Shown one piece after another: positions 1-11,306 of a stretch of DNA of 64,000 nucleotides; position 1 is the first letter of the stretch, and every line of letters starts with the position of its first letter. The position numbers were made by a program, and so were the translations under genes. The notes beneath the pieces are model-generated. The model was given only the letters and a program-made list of their open reading frames with translations. It had not been told where the DNA came from and made no database searches. Where the stretch lies: contig OZ218950.1 of the NCBI GenBank assembly GCA_965112735.1, positions 4,898,001 through 4,962,000 on the forward strand, written 5' to 3'. The DNA is from Phaeosaccion multiseriatum. Its lineage: Eukaryota; Ochrophyta, other classes.

Positions 1-333
1 GTGGACGTACCGTGAGTGTCTTCACGAAGATCTGCATGGCTGCCCGTCTCCCTGCAACGCTGGCTCTGGCCCACCAAAACCCGCCGCCCCCCTGGAGATT
101 TGCCGATTTGCCAGCCTGTTGCTGGCGTATGTGAAATGTCGAAAGCACCTGCCTAACTGTTGAGCTCGAGATGAAAGCGGATGGAGGGCGTCGCACTGCG
201 GGAGAGTTGAATGTTGACGCAATCGGGGTGGGCACGAGTGAGCCCAGCCTTTGTGCATCTTTGCATCAGTAGCGTCCAACCGACGTGGACAAGAGTGCGA
301 AGAGTGGGAAGTTGGACGGAATCGCGGAGGGAG

Positions 334-1880
334 ATGGTGGCATCCGCAAATGTGGACGCCGAACCGACAGGGGAAGTTGATGAGGCGTCCTGGCGAACAC
401 CGCCGACACAGCCAGAGCCTATCTTCTTCTCTCACGACGGCGGCATTGACGACCTCGTCACGCTGTGCCTCGTTTGCCAGGGCGTCCGGGCAAAGCGCTT
501 CCGCCTCCTTGGAGTCAGCGTCACCGCGGCTGACTCGATCATGCAGCCTGCTTTGCGTAGCACCAGGAAAATCCTCGATGTTTGTGAGCCTTCCACTTGC
601 TCGTCCTTCTCCGTCTCGGTGTGTGACGCGGAGGGCGTCCACCCCTTCCCCGACGAGTGGAGGGCGGCTTCCTACAGATCGTGCCATTTGCCAGCCCTGC
701 TGAGGGACGGACCGGCGCGCACCAAACTAGATGCGGACCGGCCTGCCCACTTGTGCCTGCTTGATGCCATCAAAGGATCCCCTCAGCCTATCACAGTGAG
801 TAGAGAGGAGAGGGGCGGGGCACGGGGGGGGGGGGGGGTTGCAGCGCTCTCTTCGCACCTTTGACGCACTCATTCCCCCCACTCCCCTCGGACAATGGGG
901 GGATGGGTCACCAGGGCGACCGAGCGCCTTCTGTTCAATCTCGCTGGTGTATCGTTAACCCATATGTGAACCATCAACCAACCACCACCCCTCTCCAGAT
1001 CCTAGAGACTGGGCCACTGACATGTGTGGCGCGGATGCTGGAGGTGTGCTCCCCGGAGACGCGGCTGAACATTAAACAAATCGTCTGGATGGGCGGCGCA
1101 ATCGATGTTGAAGGTAATGTCCGGGGCCAGAACGTCAACAGCGGCAGCAGCAGCAGCAGCAGCAGTAGCAGCAGTAGTAGTAGCAGCAGGGTGAAGCACG
1201 ACGGTAGCGCAGAGTGGAATAGCTTCTGGGACCCCGTATCGGCCAGCGCAGTGCTCCATTCAGGGGTCCCAGTAACCCTTTGCCCGCTGGACGTGACCCG
1301 CCTTGCCCCCATCACCACCTCCTTCCTCACCCGCCTCGCGACTGCGGAACCTTGCGCTGTCGGAAGCGCGACGTGCCTCGTGGGGGAAGGAAAGGACGGC
1401 ATAGGTGGCTGCCAGGGGGAAGGAAAGGACGGCATAGGTGGCTACCAGGGGGAAGGAAAGGACGGCATAGGTGGCTGCCAGGGGGAAGGAAAGGACGGCA
1501 TGACTGGCTGCCAGGGGGATGGAAAGGACGGTATAGAGCAAGAGCAAGAGCAAGAGCAAGAGCCAGTGGCGCCGCTGGCAGACCTGGTGTGTCAGATGTA
1601 TGCCACCGGGCAGGAGAGCATAGAGGAGGACGCAAGTAAGGAGCCTGGTGGGGATGGTGGGGGGGTGTGCGCGTGGGACTTGTTGACAGCGAGTTACTTG
1701 CTTTGGCCCGACCTCTTCACTTGCACGGAGGCAGGAGTCGCGATCGTTCGAGCTGGCGAGAGCGCCGGGCGGACAGAGAGAAGGAGCCTTGCGGACGGGG
1801 GTGTGGCGGTGTCCGTGCTGTCGGGCCTCGACAAGGAGGGGTGGGAGGGAAGAGTGGTGGCTGCTCTGGCGGAGGGCTGA
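334..1880 (+). CDS. Inosine/uridine-preferring (IAG-type) nucleoside hydrolase
   Basis: Hydrolyses the N-glycosidic bond of ribonucleosides (purine or pyrimidine salvage). Exons 334-795 and 999-1880, phase 0 junction, about 447 residues. Residues 33-40 read SHDGGIDD, the Asp-rich Ca/ribose site; the His-Asp-Gly version is typical of the IAG (purine-specific) branch. Then come GPLT (about 159), MGGA (about 185), an AEWNSFWDP block and PLDVT, all in family order. The protein is longer than the usual 310-340 residues because of a poly-Ser run (1139-1190), five 11-residue repeats (about 1386-1530) and a Gln-Glu run placed between or after conserved blocks. An in-frame ATG at 211 would add 41 unconserved residues, so I prefer 334. 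Substrate preference is inferred from the motif only. Confidence 0.85.
1386..1530 (+). repeat. 33-base coding minisatellite
   Basis: About five copies of a 33-base unit encoding GEGKDGIGGCQ-like peptides inside exon 2 of the nucleoside hydrolase. The frame is kept and copies differ by a few bases. A CAAGAG run follows directly. Confidence 0.85.
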
Positions 1881-1999
1881 GAGGAGAGGACCGATTGCGA
1901 GCGAGCAGTCGAGGTGCGTGCTGTGTATGCATAGATTGATGGTGAAGAGGAGGAGAGGACAAGCCGGTGGGTGGTGTAAGTACAGTAGTATTAAAAAAA

Positions 2000-2638
2000 T
2001 TAAGTCAGTAGGGACTCGAATTCTTTCTCTGTCGGAGCTCGGAGCTCCATCGCCGCTGACATCGTGCTGGCCTTCCCTTGTCTGCTGCTGCTCGGCCTGT
2101 CGCTCTCCGCGGCCACGAATCCGTCCTTACTCCTGGCACCACCACCGGGACGGCTCCCGCTCTTCTTTCTCTTGCTCGTACTAGCAACACCTGTCCGACC
2201 ACCACCGCCACTGCTGCTGCTTCTCCTTCTTCCTCCTCCGCCATTCTGAAGCGCCCCACCGGCCGTGCTTACAGGCCTCTTGCTCATCTTTCCTTTCCTC
2301 CTCCACCCCCCAGCTCCGCCGCCGCCTCCTCCCCCTCCTCCTCCTTTGTGCCCAGCCCCTTCTTCTTCCTGCCTGGCGTCCCTTTCACTGCGCCTCCTTT
2401 CAACTGCCGCACTGCTACGCCTCCTTTCAGCCGCCGCAGCCATGACCTCCGTCTCACCCTTGGGCGTACTGAAGTGAGGAGTGAAGGTGTGATCTGCGCC
2501 CACCTGCAGTTCTGCGTCCTGCCTCTGCTGGTCCCTGGTGCGCACGTCGACAAGCATTCGATTGAGGAAGCCGAGGTGACCTGCGGCCTTCTCCTTCAGC
2601 ATGTACTGCAGACGCGATTCTTTCACTTTCGTGGCCAT
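2000..2638 (-). CDS. Uncharacterised basic low-complexity protein
   Basis: I do not recognise this protein. Open frame of 212 residues from the ATG at 2638. The frame is open further upstream, but that part translates a pyrimidine tract ending in CTTGTCAG just before AAAATGG, which looks like a 3' splice site of a 5'-UTR intron. Residues 1-65 (MATKVKESRLQYML...) are ordinary, helical and non-repetitive and are the likely conserved part. The rest is Gly, Arg and Ser rich with poly-Gly runs and possible nuclear-localisation clusters (KRKK). It lies 200 bases downstream of, and on the same strand as, the zinc-ribbon gene; joining it to that gene is not supported by frame. Confidence 0.5.
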   Translation of the reverse strand: MATKVKESRLQYMLKEKAAGHLGFLNRMLVDVRTRDQQRQDAELQVGADHTFTPHFSTPKGETEVMAAAAERRRSSAAVERRRSERDARQEEEGAGHKGGGGGGGGGGAGGWRRKGKMSKRPVSTAGGALQNGGGGRRRSSSSGGGGRTGVASTSKRKKSGSRPGGGARSKDGFVAAESDRPSSSRQGKASTMSAAMELRAPTEKEFESLLT

Positions 2639-2839
2639 TTTCTGACAAGAGAGAGGGGGGGGGGAGGGGGAGGGAGAGGGAGAGAGTGAGAGAAGTAGAA
2701 GTCGTGCTGGTGACTGCAACTCAATCAGGGCACGCACACACACAAAGAGAGAGATATGGATTAAGAGAGATGAGGGAGAGAGGAGAGAGAGAGTACGACG
2801 AAGAGGGAGTTAAGCACCGACGGGGAGGAAGAACATGCC

Positions 2840-4768
2840 CTAGCCTCGACTAGCCAGGTGCGACAGCAGGGCCGAGATCGACCGACCGACCGACCGCTGT
2901 GACAGCCCGCTCCTCACCTCGGCCATGACGTCTCTCTGCAGTTTGGCCCTCTGCTGTTCGCTCCTCTCCTGGTACCTTTCGTTCTGGGCCAGCCAAGCCA
3001 TCCCAGACGACACCTTGCCCTTGCAGTAGGCCACCACGCAGTTGGGGCACATGGTCTTCTTGTGGGCCCACTCGTCATAGGCCTGCTGCGCTCCACACTG
3101 CGGACACACGAGCTTGTCGAGTCGGTCCTCATACTCGGCTTCGGCGATCCTCCTCTCCTTGGCCCCTCTGCTGGTCTGCAGCATGGCCTCCATGCGACAT
3201 AGGAACTTGTCGCGGGGGTCTTCGGGAATGCCCCACTTGTTGGTTTTGCTGTGTCCTCCTCCGGCATCAGCGTCCTTGTCCTCATGGACAAAATCATAGC
3301 CGCACGCGGGGTTGCGCATCGCCGCGAGGGCTTTCCGACTCCTCACAGGCTTGAAGGTGCACTCTCGCTTCTCCTGGGCGGTCAGAGGGCGCGTTGCTGG
3401 GGTCACGTTCTCCACTCCTCGCTTGGCAGGGGTGGCCAGGGCCTCCATGCGCTCCTTACTAAAGGCCTTGCTTGCCTTGTGCTGCTGCTCTTGCTTCTCA
3501 CGCTGACGGAGAAGTGTGGAGACCTTCAGCACGACGGAGGCGTTGTCGTCCGCGCCATCACCGCTGCCACCTCGTGCACTATTGCTCCTCCTCCCACTGT
3601 CGTTCTGCTGGCTACCATCGACCCTTCTTGTTGCTTCCCCCGTGAGCCCGAAGAGTTTGGCCTGGGAATACGTGAAGGAGATGCCTTTCGCCTTGATGAC
3701 CACCTTGTCGTCCCGGTTCACCCATCCACTTCCGTACACTCCGCCCACTTGCGTGGCCATGAGCTGCTCCTGCTGTCGCTGCTGCTCCTGCTTCCGTTCG
3801 TGGTGAAGTCGTGTCTCGTCGTCTATGCTACTACCCCTGCTGCCGCGGCGTACCCGACCTCTACACGTTGCACCATCGCCTACTGCTATCCCGGCTGGAG
3901 CGGTGGAGGAGTTTTGCCCCTCCTTCCTTGCCCTTGCTGACGTGAGGCCGGAGTCTAACGTAGCGAAGCCTATCTCTCCTCCTCTCGCTCCGATTACTCC
4001 GGTGTCGAAATCATCATCGTAGTGAGAATCAACGTCGCCAATATCGTCTTCTTTTCTTCTTCTTCCATGGTCAGACTCGTAAGTCATTTCGTAGCCTTCC
4101 TCGTCCTGCTCCGGACCATTGCTTGCATCACTTTCCCTCCCCTTCTCTCCTCCTCCGTCTCCCGGCTTTGCTATTTGTGCCTCTCCTCTACCCTCCGTCC
4201 CCACCGCTGCTTCGTCTCCCCCTTCCGTAGAGTGCAAGGCCGCCCTCGATGACTCTTTGGTAGCTGTGGGTGACCGCCCAGATTTGGCCAAAATGTCTTG
4301 GGCCATCTTCATCATCACATCCTCTTCCTCCTGCAGCTTGCGCCCCCGGGCCGCCACTCCTTCTTTGCTCCTCCCCCCCTCCGTATCGTCTGTCTCTATG
4401 CCCCCGCTGAATACAGAGTCGATATCCTCGCCCCCTTCTCCCCGTGAGGATTCTTCCCCAAGAGAGCCCATGATCTCGTCCATCATGTCCGCGTCATCAT
4501 CATCATCGTCTTCATCCATACGCATCATGATGTCGTACTCATCATCGTCGTCAGCATCCCCACCATCGATGACGTCGTTGTCCCCTCTCAGCACAGCCAA
4601 GCGCTCGCTGCCGCCTTCTGTCCCTCTCCCGAAGGAGCTGTTGCTGCTCTTGATGCTCTTGAGGGAGCGTGTGGATCTTGCCGACCTGGGGGTCCCGAGA
4701 CTGGCCAGACTACCATTCTGAGACGTGGCGCGGCTCGCGAGCCTCGCCACATCCTCTCGATCAGCCAT
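2840..4768 (-). CDS. Uncharacterised protein with acidic tract and C-terminal Cys4 zinc ribbon
   Basis: Single-exon frame of 642 residues from the ATG at 4768; a more upstream ATG at 4852 adds 28 unconvincing residues. Family not recognised. An acidic Asp/Glu tract lies near residues 70-100, followed by a long disordered Ser/Gly/Glu region and a Gln/Glu-rich stretch. The last 175 residues look folded: an ECTFKP motif (about 469), then a zinc ribbon with CPQC (555/558) and CPNC (574/577), then a helical basic tail. ECTFKP resembles short repeats seen in some ciliary and microtubule-associated proteins, but this is only a resemblance. The acidic tract is coded by GAT/GAC triplets. Confidence 0.6.
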   Translation of the reverse strand: MADREDVARLASRATSQNGSLASLGTPRSARSTRSLKSIKSSNSSFGRGTEGGSERLAVLRGDNDVIDGGDADDDDEYDIMMRMDEDDDDDDADMMDEIMGSLGEESSRGEGGEDIDSVFSGGIETDDTEGGRSKEGVAARGRKLQEEEDVMMKMAQDILAKSGRSPTATKESSRAALHSTEGGDEAAVGTEGRGEAQIAKPGDGGGEKGRESDASNGPEQDEEGYEMTYESDHGRRRKEDDIGDVDSHYDDDFDTGVIGARGGEIGFATLDSGLTSARARKEGQNSSTAPAGIAVGDGATCRGRVRRGSRGSSIDDETRLHHERKQEQQRQQEQLMATQVGGVYGSGWVNRDDKVVIKAKGISFTYSQAKLFGLTGEATRRVDGSQQNDSGRRSNSARGGSGDGADDNASVVLKVSTLLRQREKQEQQHKASKAFSKERMEALATPAKRGVENVTPATRPLTAQEKRECTFKPVRSRKALAAMRNPACGYDFVHEDKDADAGGGHSKTNKWGIPEDPRDKFLCRMEAMLQTSRGAKERRIAEAEYEDRLDKLVCPQCGAQQAYDEWAHKKTMCPNCVVAYCKGKVSSGMAWLAQNERYQERSEQQRAKLQRDVMAEVRSGLSQRSVGRSISALLSHLASRG

Positions 4769-4852
4769 GGCGGTCTCAAGAGAGGAGGCGACACAATAGG
4801 CTCTCAGTCTGGCAGTTACACCTGTCGATCCGAGGGCGGGGGCTTTTAACAC

Positions 4853-5111
4853 TCGTGGTTTTTGCTTTTTTCTTTCTCCCCTTTCTTCTTGTCTTTCTTT
4901 CGCCTTTTCACTCCTCTCCTAGCTAAGACCAGTTATACAGGCCTCCGGATGGGCTTGGGATGGGTTAATAAATGGTGATTTCATTCTGTTCTCTCCTTCC
5001 CCTTTTTATGATCACAACATGCCTACAAACCCAAAAAATTGTATTAAGAGGGATTTCGGGCAAAGAATAAACGTTTTCGGCTTTTCCTCTTCCCCTTTTT
5101 TAAACCCTTTA
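4853..5111. other. Intergenic, AT-richer spacer
   Basis: Pyrimidine-rich stretch upstream of the zinc-ribbon gene followed by AT-richer sequence. No gene seen. Its last 39 bases (5073-5111) recur just right of the MITE at 5618-5655. Confidence 0.5.
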
Positions 5112-5612
5112 AGAGTAAAACCTGGATGAACGGACAGCTAATCGGTTTTGCTGCTAACTCTGAAGGATACAGGTTGTTTGAGGTTCCGATGGCTTTATTG
5201 TGCCTCCCTTACCTATGGCTACTCTGGACGCTGAGCAGAAATTCACACGCACCTCTGGAAAGTGGAAAAAGGGGGGGGGGGGGCGAGGGGGGGCTAATTT
5301 TCCCAGCGGACAGACACCCAATTCCCTTACGTGCCGTACTTATGTAAGGATGTGACGTACTTACGTAAGTATGCGACGCACTTACGTAAGTTTCTAAAAG
5401 TAATATCTTTTCCAATTTCTATGATTCTATGATCCCTTAGTAACTTACTCCCGACTTCTAAAGGTGGCAATGTGTTCGTAAGAGGCAGGGCCAAGACAGG
5501 GAGGCAAGTACGGCGCCAGTAGTGGCTAAAGAAGAAAAAGGGGGGGGGGGGGTGGGGGGGGGGTAGGCCCTGTCCGCAAAACGGGTGTGTCCGCCCATCC
5601 AGGTTTTACTCT
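5112..5612. mobile_element. MITE-like non-autonomous DNA transposon
   Basis: About 501 bases bounded by terminal inverted repeats of 25 bases with two mismatches; both ends begin AGAGTAAAACCTGGATG. A TA dinucleotide flanks each end (5110-5111 and 5613-5614), as expected for Tc1/mariner-like transposition. No credible ORF lies inside. The interior holds three copies of a palindromic ACTTACGTAAGT-type word (about 5337-5392) and two G tracts. A 38-base near-direct repeat lies just outside each end. Confidence 0.75.
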
Positions 5613-5667
5613 TACTAGGGTTTTCGGCTTTTCGCCTCCCCTTTTAAACCCTTTATTAGCCTTTTCC

Positions 5668-5990
5668 TCACTCACTCACTCACTCACCACACTCACCACA
5701 CTCACTCACTCACTCACTCACTCACTCACTCACTCACTCACTCACTCACTCACTCACTCACTCACTCACTCACTCACTCACTCACTCACTCACTCACTCA
5801 CTCACTCACTCACTCACTCACGCACTCACTCACTCACTCACTCACTCACTCTCTCACTCACTCAACCACTCACTCACTCACTCACTCACTCACTCACTCA
5901 CTCACTCACTCACTCACTCACTCACTCACTCACTCACTCACTCACTCCCTCCCTCCCTCCCTCCCTCCCTCCCTCCCGCTCCCTCTCACT
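5668..5990. repeat. (CACT)n and (CCCT)n microsatellite
   Basis: Long CACT array from 5668 to about 5946, then CCCT/CCTC to about 5978, with more CACT to 6150. It yields a spurious Thr-His-Ser-Leu repeat ORF. The remainder of 5613-6513 holds no gene that I can see. Confidence 0.95.
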
Positions 5991-6513
5991 ACTGAGCAAG
6001 TTCGCTCTAAAGTATCCTCACTCACCCGCTCACCCAGTCACTCACTCACTCACTCTCTCACTCTCTCACTCACTCACCCACGTACATGCACACCAACTCA
6101 CTCACCCGCTCACCCAGTCACTCACCCACTCACCCACTCACTAACTCACTCACATACTCTCACGCACTGTTTCACCCTCACCGTAGAGGCTCGTGGTGAC
6201 GATACCCTCCCTGTCCTGTGGGTACCCCATTTTGTGCTCTTGTGTGTCTCTCGCCAGCTGCAAGGGTACTTAATAGGCCTTAACTACTCCTCATTATTTG
6301 TACCCCTTGCTACTCCCCCCGCCCTCTCAATAGAGATTTCTGCGGACATATGTATGATTGCCAAGTGGCGTATGCGGAAGCCTCCTTCCGCGAATCGGGG
6401 TCTCTCAAACAGCCGTTAAGCTTCCAACTCGTTTTTGCCGCTTTCGCTCACAAACATCACATCCTGCTCATTTTCAAGAGAGTGCCAAGACTTTCACCAC
6501 CACTAACAACAAG

Positions 6514-8862
6514 ATGAAGGGAGCTACTGTCATCGCCGCTCTTGCCCTGGCCGGGCTCAGCTCGACTGCCGCACGTAAGTTTGTTTTTGGTCCCTCTCGC
6601 TCTCTTTCTGGCCTCTTACACCTTCTTAGGGGGGGGAAGGGCGATTCTGAGTTTCGGGATGGCGAGGAAAGGAGGAGAGGAGAGGAGAGGAGAGGAGGGG
6701 AGTTTTTGCTTGTGTCTGCGCGGGGCTTGCCGCACCAAAGGGTCTGGCTTCTGCTCTTGCGTTGCCTCCACTGGTGCGGCAGCAGCCAGTGCGCAGAGAT
6801 GGATACCACCAGGATAGTATCATTTCAAGTATCATTGGTGGACATGGGGCGGCGAAGGAGATGATGTAGCGGGCAGGGGACTGCGAGGATATGCCTTTCT
6901 CTGCGTGCATTGCTGCACAGGCACACATCCCTCTCCAACAGGAGATCAGCGCGCGGCATATCTAGGCGCCCTATAGGTTGCCTCCGCTTGCTACGTCATT
7001 GCAGTTGCCTGGCCGCAGGGCGTATCTTCTCGCTCTCTCCTCACCTATCGTCCCTTGTCCCCTGACTGCACAGAGGACTTCACCACTTATCCTTTGTGTC
7101 CTACGGAGGGCCCTTGCTCGGCATGCACCCAATCGCAAATGGACACCGACGCCCAGTGGGACAAGATTGTGTTTGAGGATGAGACGTGCTTCGATGGCGC
7201 AGAGCACTGTAACATGTTTGGCATGGACGTCAGCTGCCGTGGGTGAGTGAGCAAGTGAGCGGAGGTGTGAAACTCGATTATATTCCGCGAAAGGATGGCC
7301 ATTCTTCATGAAGCGTAGAGGGGAGTTTGGGTGGGTCCATCACGAGCGACAGATCCCGTTGTGTAGTGTGCGGAAGCACTCAAGCTCATCCCCTGTGCTC
7401 CTCTATGTACGCAGATGCTTCACCACGTGCGAGGGCGCTAAAATCTACGTGGATGATATTACCGCCAAGGGTATCACGGAGGAGATTTACTTCTGCTTGG
7501 AACAGATCGACTACGAGAGGGACTGCATGGGCACGGACGCCCCAACGGAGGCCGACACCCCGGCACCCACCGACCCTCCTACGGTACGTCAAAGCAGTCT
7601 TCCGACTTTCTTCTTTTGCGTCTCTTTCCTCTGCCCTGCTTTTTCTTCTGCGTCTTTCCTCGGCCGTGCCCAAACTCATTTCCTTGCCACTTCGCCCCGC
7701 CCTCCTTCAGGTCGAGGCTACCCCCGCGCCCATGTACGTTCCTACTGAGGCCCCTGTCGCCCCAGACACCGTGGCCGCCACTGAGGCCCCCGTCGCTCCG
7801 GTGACCGAGGCTGTCACCCCCGCGCCCGTGTACGTTGCTACGGAGGCACCTGTCGCACCCGTCACTGAGGCCCCTGTCGCCCCAGACACCGTGGCCGCCA
7901 CTGAGGCCCCCGTCGCTCCGGTGACCGAGGCTGTCACCCCCGCGCCCGTGTACGTTGCTACGGAGGCACCTGTCGCACCCGTCACTGAGGCACCTGTCGC
8001 ACCCGTCACTGAGGCACCTGTCGCACCGGTCACTGAGGCACCTGTGGCACCGGTCACTGAGGCACCTGTGGCACCGGTCACTGAGGCACCTGTCGCCCCT
8101 GATGTGACTCCCGAGGGCGAGTGCGTGGTACCCCCTGCCTGCCCAGCCACCGAGGCAGACATTATGTACCTCGGACTCTACGAGAAGTGCATCACTGTGG
8201 ACACCAGCTGCACCACCAGCACTGACGGCGCGCCGTGCCACTGCGCCATGTTCGGGCTCGCTCAGGACTGCAGGTAAGACAGAGAAAGAGAGAGAGGGAC
8301 TTGACTTGGGTGTTGGGGGGCCGGCGGTGGGCGTAGGAATCACGTCTCCACTCGGCGCCAACTCCAGCTGGCCCCATCCGCCTTGTCTGGAATGCGCCAC
8401 TCTGCATCATATGTTTAGTTCAGTAACAGTGTGGGGGCGTGTGCGGTTTTGCCCTTTTTGGTTCCCTCTCTTACGCCTTGCTCTTCGTATGTTGCTCACT
8501 CACTTCTCAGGGGCTGCTACATGTCTTGCGAGGGAGCGATGGCGTACCTCGCGGACTACCCCTCCACCCCAGCCACGGAATTCTTCTTCTGCCCCTCCTC
8601 GGGCCTGACTTACGAGACGTGCGCCGGCGGAAGCAGCACGCCCTCCGGTGACGGAATAATTATCGGAGACGCCCCCACCCCGGCCTTCGAGACGGTCGCC
8701 CCTATCGCGGTCGGAGAGGACGGGTGTGCATGCGACGGTTTCGGGGAGCAGTGCTACATGGACGACTCGTGCACGATGGGAGATCTCGGTTGCAACGTTC
8801 GTGGAATGCTGAGCTGCCGCTTCTGTGGATTCGGGGTGTACGCCGACATCGCATGCCCTTGA
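6514..8862 (+). CDS. Secreted Cys-rich protein with Pro/Thr/Ala repeat linker (paralogue A)
   Basis: Exons 6514-6574, 7074-7242, 7415-7583, 7711-8273 and 8511-8862; all phases match; about 437 residues. MKGATVIAALALAGLSSTAA is a clear signal peptide, cut before QDF. The mature protein has repeated Cys modules with the shape C-x-C ... MFG ... C-x2-C-x3-CEGA (exons 2/3 and 4/5) and a final module ending RFCGFGVYADIACP. Between them lies a linker of EAPVAP and VTEAPVAP repeats, coded by a 120-base duplication followed by 24-base units. It is probably extracellular or cell-wall associated; no enzyme motif seen. The family is unknown to me. Inverted paralogue B lies at 17369-19432 and lacks the linker. 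Confidence 0.8.
7747..8097 (+). repeat. Coding tandem repeats of the TEAPVAP linker
   Basis: Two 120-base units (period visible between 7747-7866 and 7867-7986), followed by several 24-base units encoding EAPVAPVT. Third-base differences among units are few, so the expansion is recent. Confidence 0.9.
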
Positions 8863-11306
8863 GAAGTTTTTGGGGGAAGACGTATGATTTGACACTCGTT
8901 TTTGTACAACCGTAGTACTGTGTTTGAGCTTCTCTCTTGTGTGAATTCTTCGTCGCTGATACCTTGGGTCCCAGCATTTCTGCCGCCAGCTAGCAACACA
9001 TCGAAGAGATGGTTTTAAGTATTTGTGTCGGTGCAAATCACACGTTTTGTTACTAGTTTTATCGGTTGTTTTTTAAAAACAGTAGTAATAATAAAGAACA
9101 AGGTAGTGGAAACAAAGACTGCCGACATCGGCACTGCTCCTTGCGCCAAGCCGCCTTGCATAATCATATTCCCCACCCTGCGTTTGGTTGGGTTGGTACA
9201 CTGTAGACAACGCTTTTGTAGCCTGTTAGCAGAGCATACGGAGCTCACTCTACTCGGCCCTGCCCTGGACAGGCTTCGCAGCTTCACCACCGTTGATTGC
9301 AACCTCTTTTGCACACAAATCGAGGTCGATTTTCGCGCACATCCGAGGGGGAATAGAGAGGGAAGGGGCAGGGGTAGTGGGGAGGGGAGGAAGGGGAGAT
9401 ACAGAGAGGAGACCGGTCTACTGCTATCCACCATCACCGCCACTATCAACACGGACATCAACGTTCCCTCTTACCTGCTAACCTCCGGCGTCTCCAGCGG
9501 CTCCCAAGGTGGGGAGGTCGTGGGCACCGAAGCCCGCTTTCCTTCCTGTACCCGTATGAGCAGGACCGAGACACAGGCCAGCCCTTCCAAACACCAACGG
9601 GAGCCTGGGTCGGACGCAGTCAGTCGGGCATCAAAAGCAAGCCGCGCTGCGCTGTGCGACTCTCATAATCCATGCGCTGTTGCCACCCAAACAAGCACTC
9701 CTGCATATGAGTCAACTCGACCACCGGTCACCCTGCCGAGATACGGCGCAAAGCAAGGGTGGCCCAACGACCAAACGCAACCCGAGACATTGCCAGACCA
9801 GCACCAGCTCGGCAGAAGAGGGGCCAGCAGATGGAAAGAGACTAGTCAAGTCTCTGATCGCTCCCGAGTGCTGTCATGTCAGCCCGCCACAGCCATGCCT
9901 CCACACCCCACTTGCGTGGCCACTCTAGACCCGGACTTGACAAATCCGATAGAACCTGCTTCTCCACGTGGAAGGTGCGTGTGGGCGTGTGTGTGTGTGT
10001 GTGTGTGTGTGTGGAGCCTCAAAAGCTTTTGCGGTGTCACGACAAGTCACGCCGTCCCTACCCATGAATGGCAAGAGGGACGCGCATCAAGACGCCGGCT
10101 TACGACTTCGACCCGAGGGAAGGAGAGTCCCCGTCGGGTATTTCTCATCATCGGCTCCTCCGAACGCGCACACACACACACACGCACACTCCTGCTGCGC
10201 ACACACACGCACCAAAATCTCTTGAGAGAAGAAGGGCAGCTATCCGCAGGTCTTTGCACCCCCTGATGCTTGGCAAGCAAGAGTCGGGAAGTCAAAGAGG
10301 AGGATGGTCTGATGGGGCTGCTGGAGAAGAAGCTCCGGTAGCCCTGGTCGGTCGGCGCACACTGCACGTGTGTCCATCACCTCCAGAGAGCGCGAGTTGG
10401 GAACCTCCGTCAATACCTCTCGGATATTATCGTCATTGAGCGGACAAGGGAGAGGTCGAAAGCCGTCCACCTTGCCACTCTAGAAGCTGCCGTCTGCGTT
10501 CGTCATTGGTTTCCCTGTTCTTGCTCACTGGTTGCGGCGGAGCACACACACCCGCACGCACTTCGCTGATCGGGCTATCTCCCTCCTTCGGCTCTGCCAA
10601 CCAAAAGAGGCGGCCAGAGGGGTTAGACAGCAGAGTGGAGACGAAAGAGAGACGTCAGACAATGGATCAACTGAGAAAAGGGACACAAGAGTCCGTAGAA
10701 AGAGAGATATATAAGGCAAGGAGTAGTCGAGGATGAACAGCATGGAACACGACAAGAACAAGCCCACCTGAAAGAAAATCCAGAGCGAAGGTCCCTCGGC
10801 GCAAGATGTCGACGCGAAAGCTGCGCCATCGGCCAGCTCGGACACAAACAAGAGGGCCACCCCCTACCCCACAAAGGGGCCCTCCTCCCCCCTCTTCCGG
10901 AAAGCAAGCTCCAAGCCCTACCGAGCTAGTCTTCTCAGCAAGAATGTCTCGTCATTGCCCAGCACTCTGTCCTGGGCATTGCTGCTACAGAGAGAATACT
11001 GCGCTCGGATTTGGCTTGTTTACGGTCCGAGGGCTGCATTGGAGCCCTCCAATCCCATCGAGGGAGGGGTGGTTTAAAGGCAGGCCGCCCAAAAGAGCGT
11101 CGACGAGGCTTAAGATGGCCCGGAACTCTCACGCCCCCTTCTTCCGAGGTCCTGCCCCCCATCCAAAGGGAAAAGAAGGAGAGGAACTGGGTCGAGCAGC
11201 CAGCGCCAAGTGTGAGAATTTGGGGACCACCAACAGGTGATCTAGCGAGCGAGCGAAGCCAAGCCCACCCAATAGTAGAGGACGCAAAGCTGCGTTGCAC
11301 AAAGGA
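8863..11306. other. Intergenic region with no convincing gene
   Basis: Contains an AATAATAAAG motif (about 9089) that could serve the end of paralogue A, a (GT)n run at about 9985-10013 and (CA)n at 10170-10212. A minus-strand stretch at 10240-10470 (starting DGFRPLPCPLNDDNIREVL) reads like real protein and sits behind a possible acceptor, but I could not link it in phase to other exons. A plus-strand ORF at 9025-10266 crosses the GT arrays and looks fortuitous. Confidence 0.4.

Noticed and set aside
2639-2839. Splicing of the zinc-ribbon gene into the 2000-2638 frame
   Set aside because: No donor near the end of the upstream frame gives the MATKVKES frame in phase.
5587-6144. 185-codon ORF of Thr-His-Ser-Leu repeats
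   Set aside because: It translates the CACT microsatellite; a tetranucleotide array has no stop in these frames.
9025-10266. 413-codon plus-strand ORF
   Set aside because: No domain, no signal sequence, crosses GT and CA arrays, composition like the surrounding spacer.
10535-10984. Multi-exon minus-strand membrane protein
   Set aside because: Attractive exon candidates with splice-like edges exist, but their phases do not agree, so the model fails.
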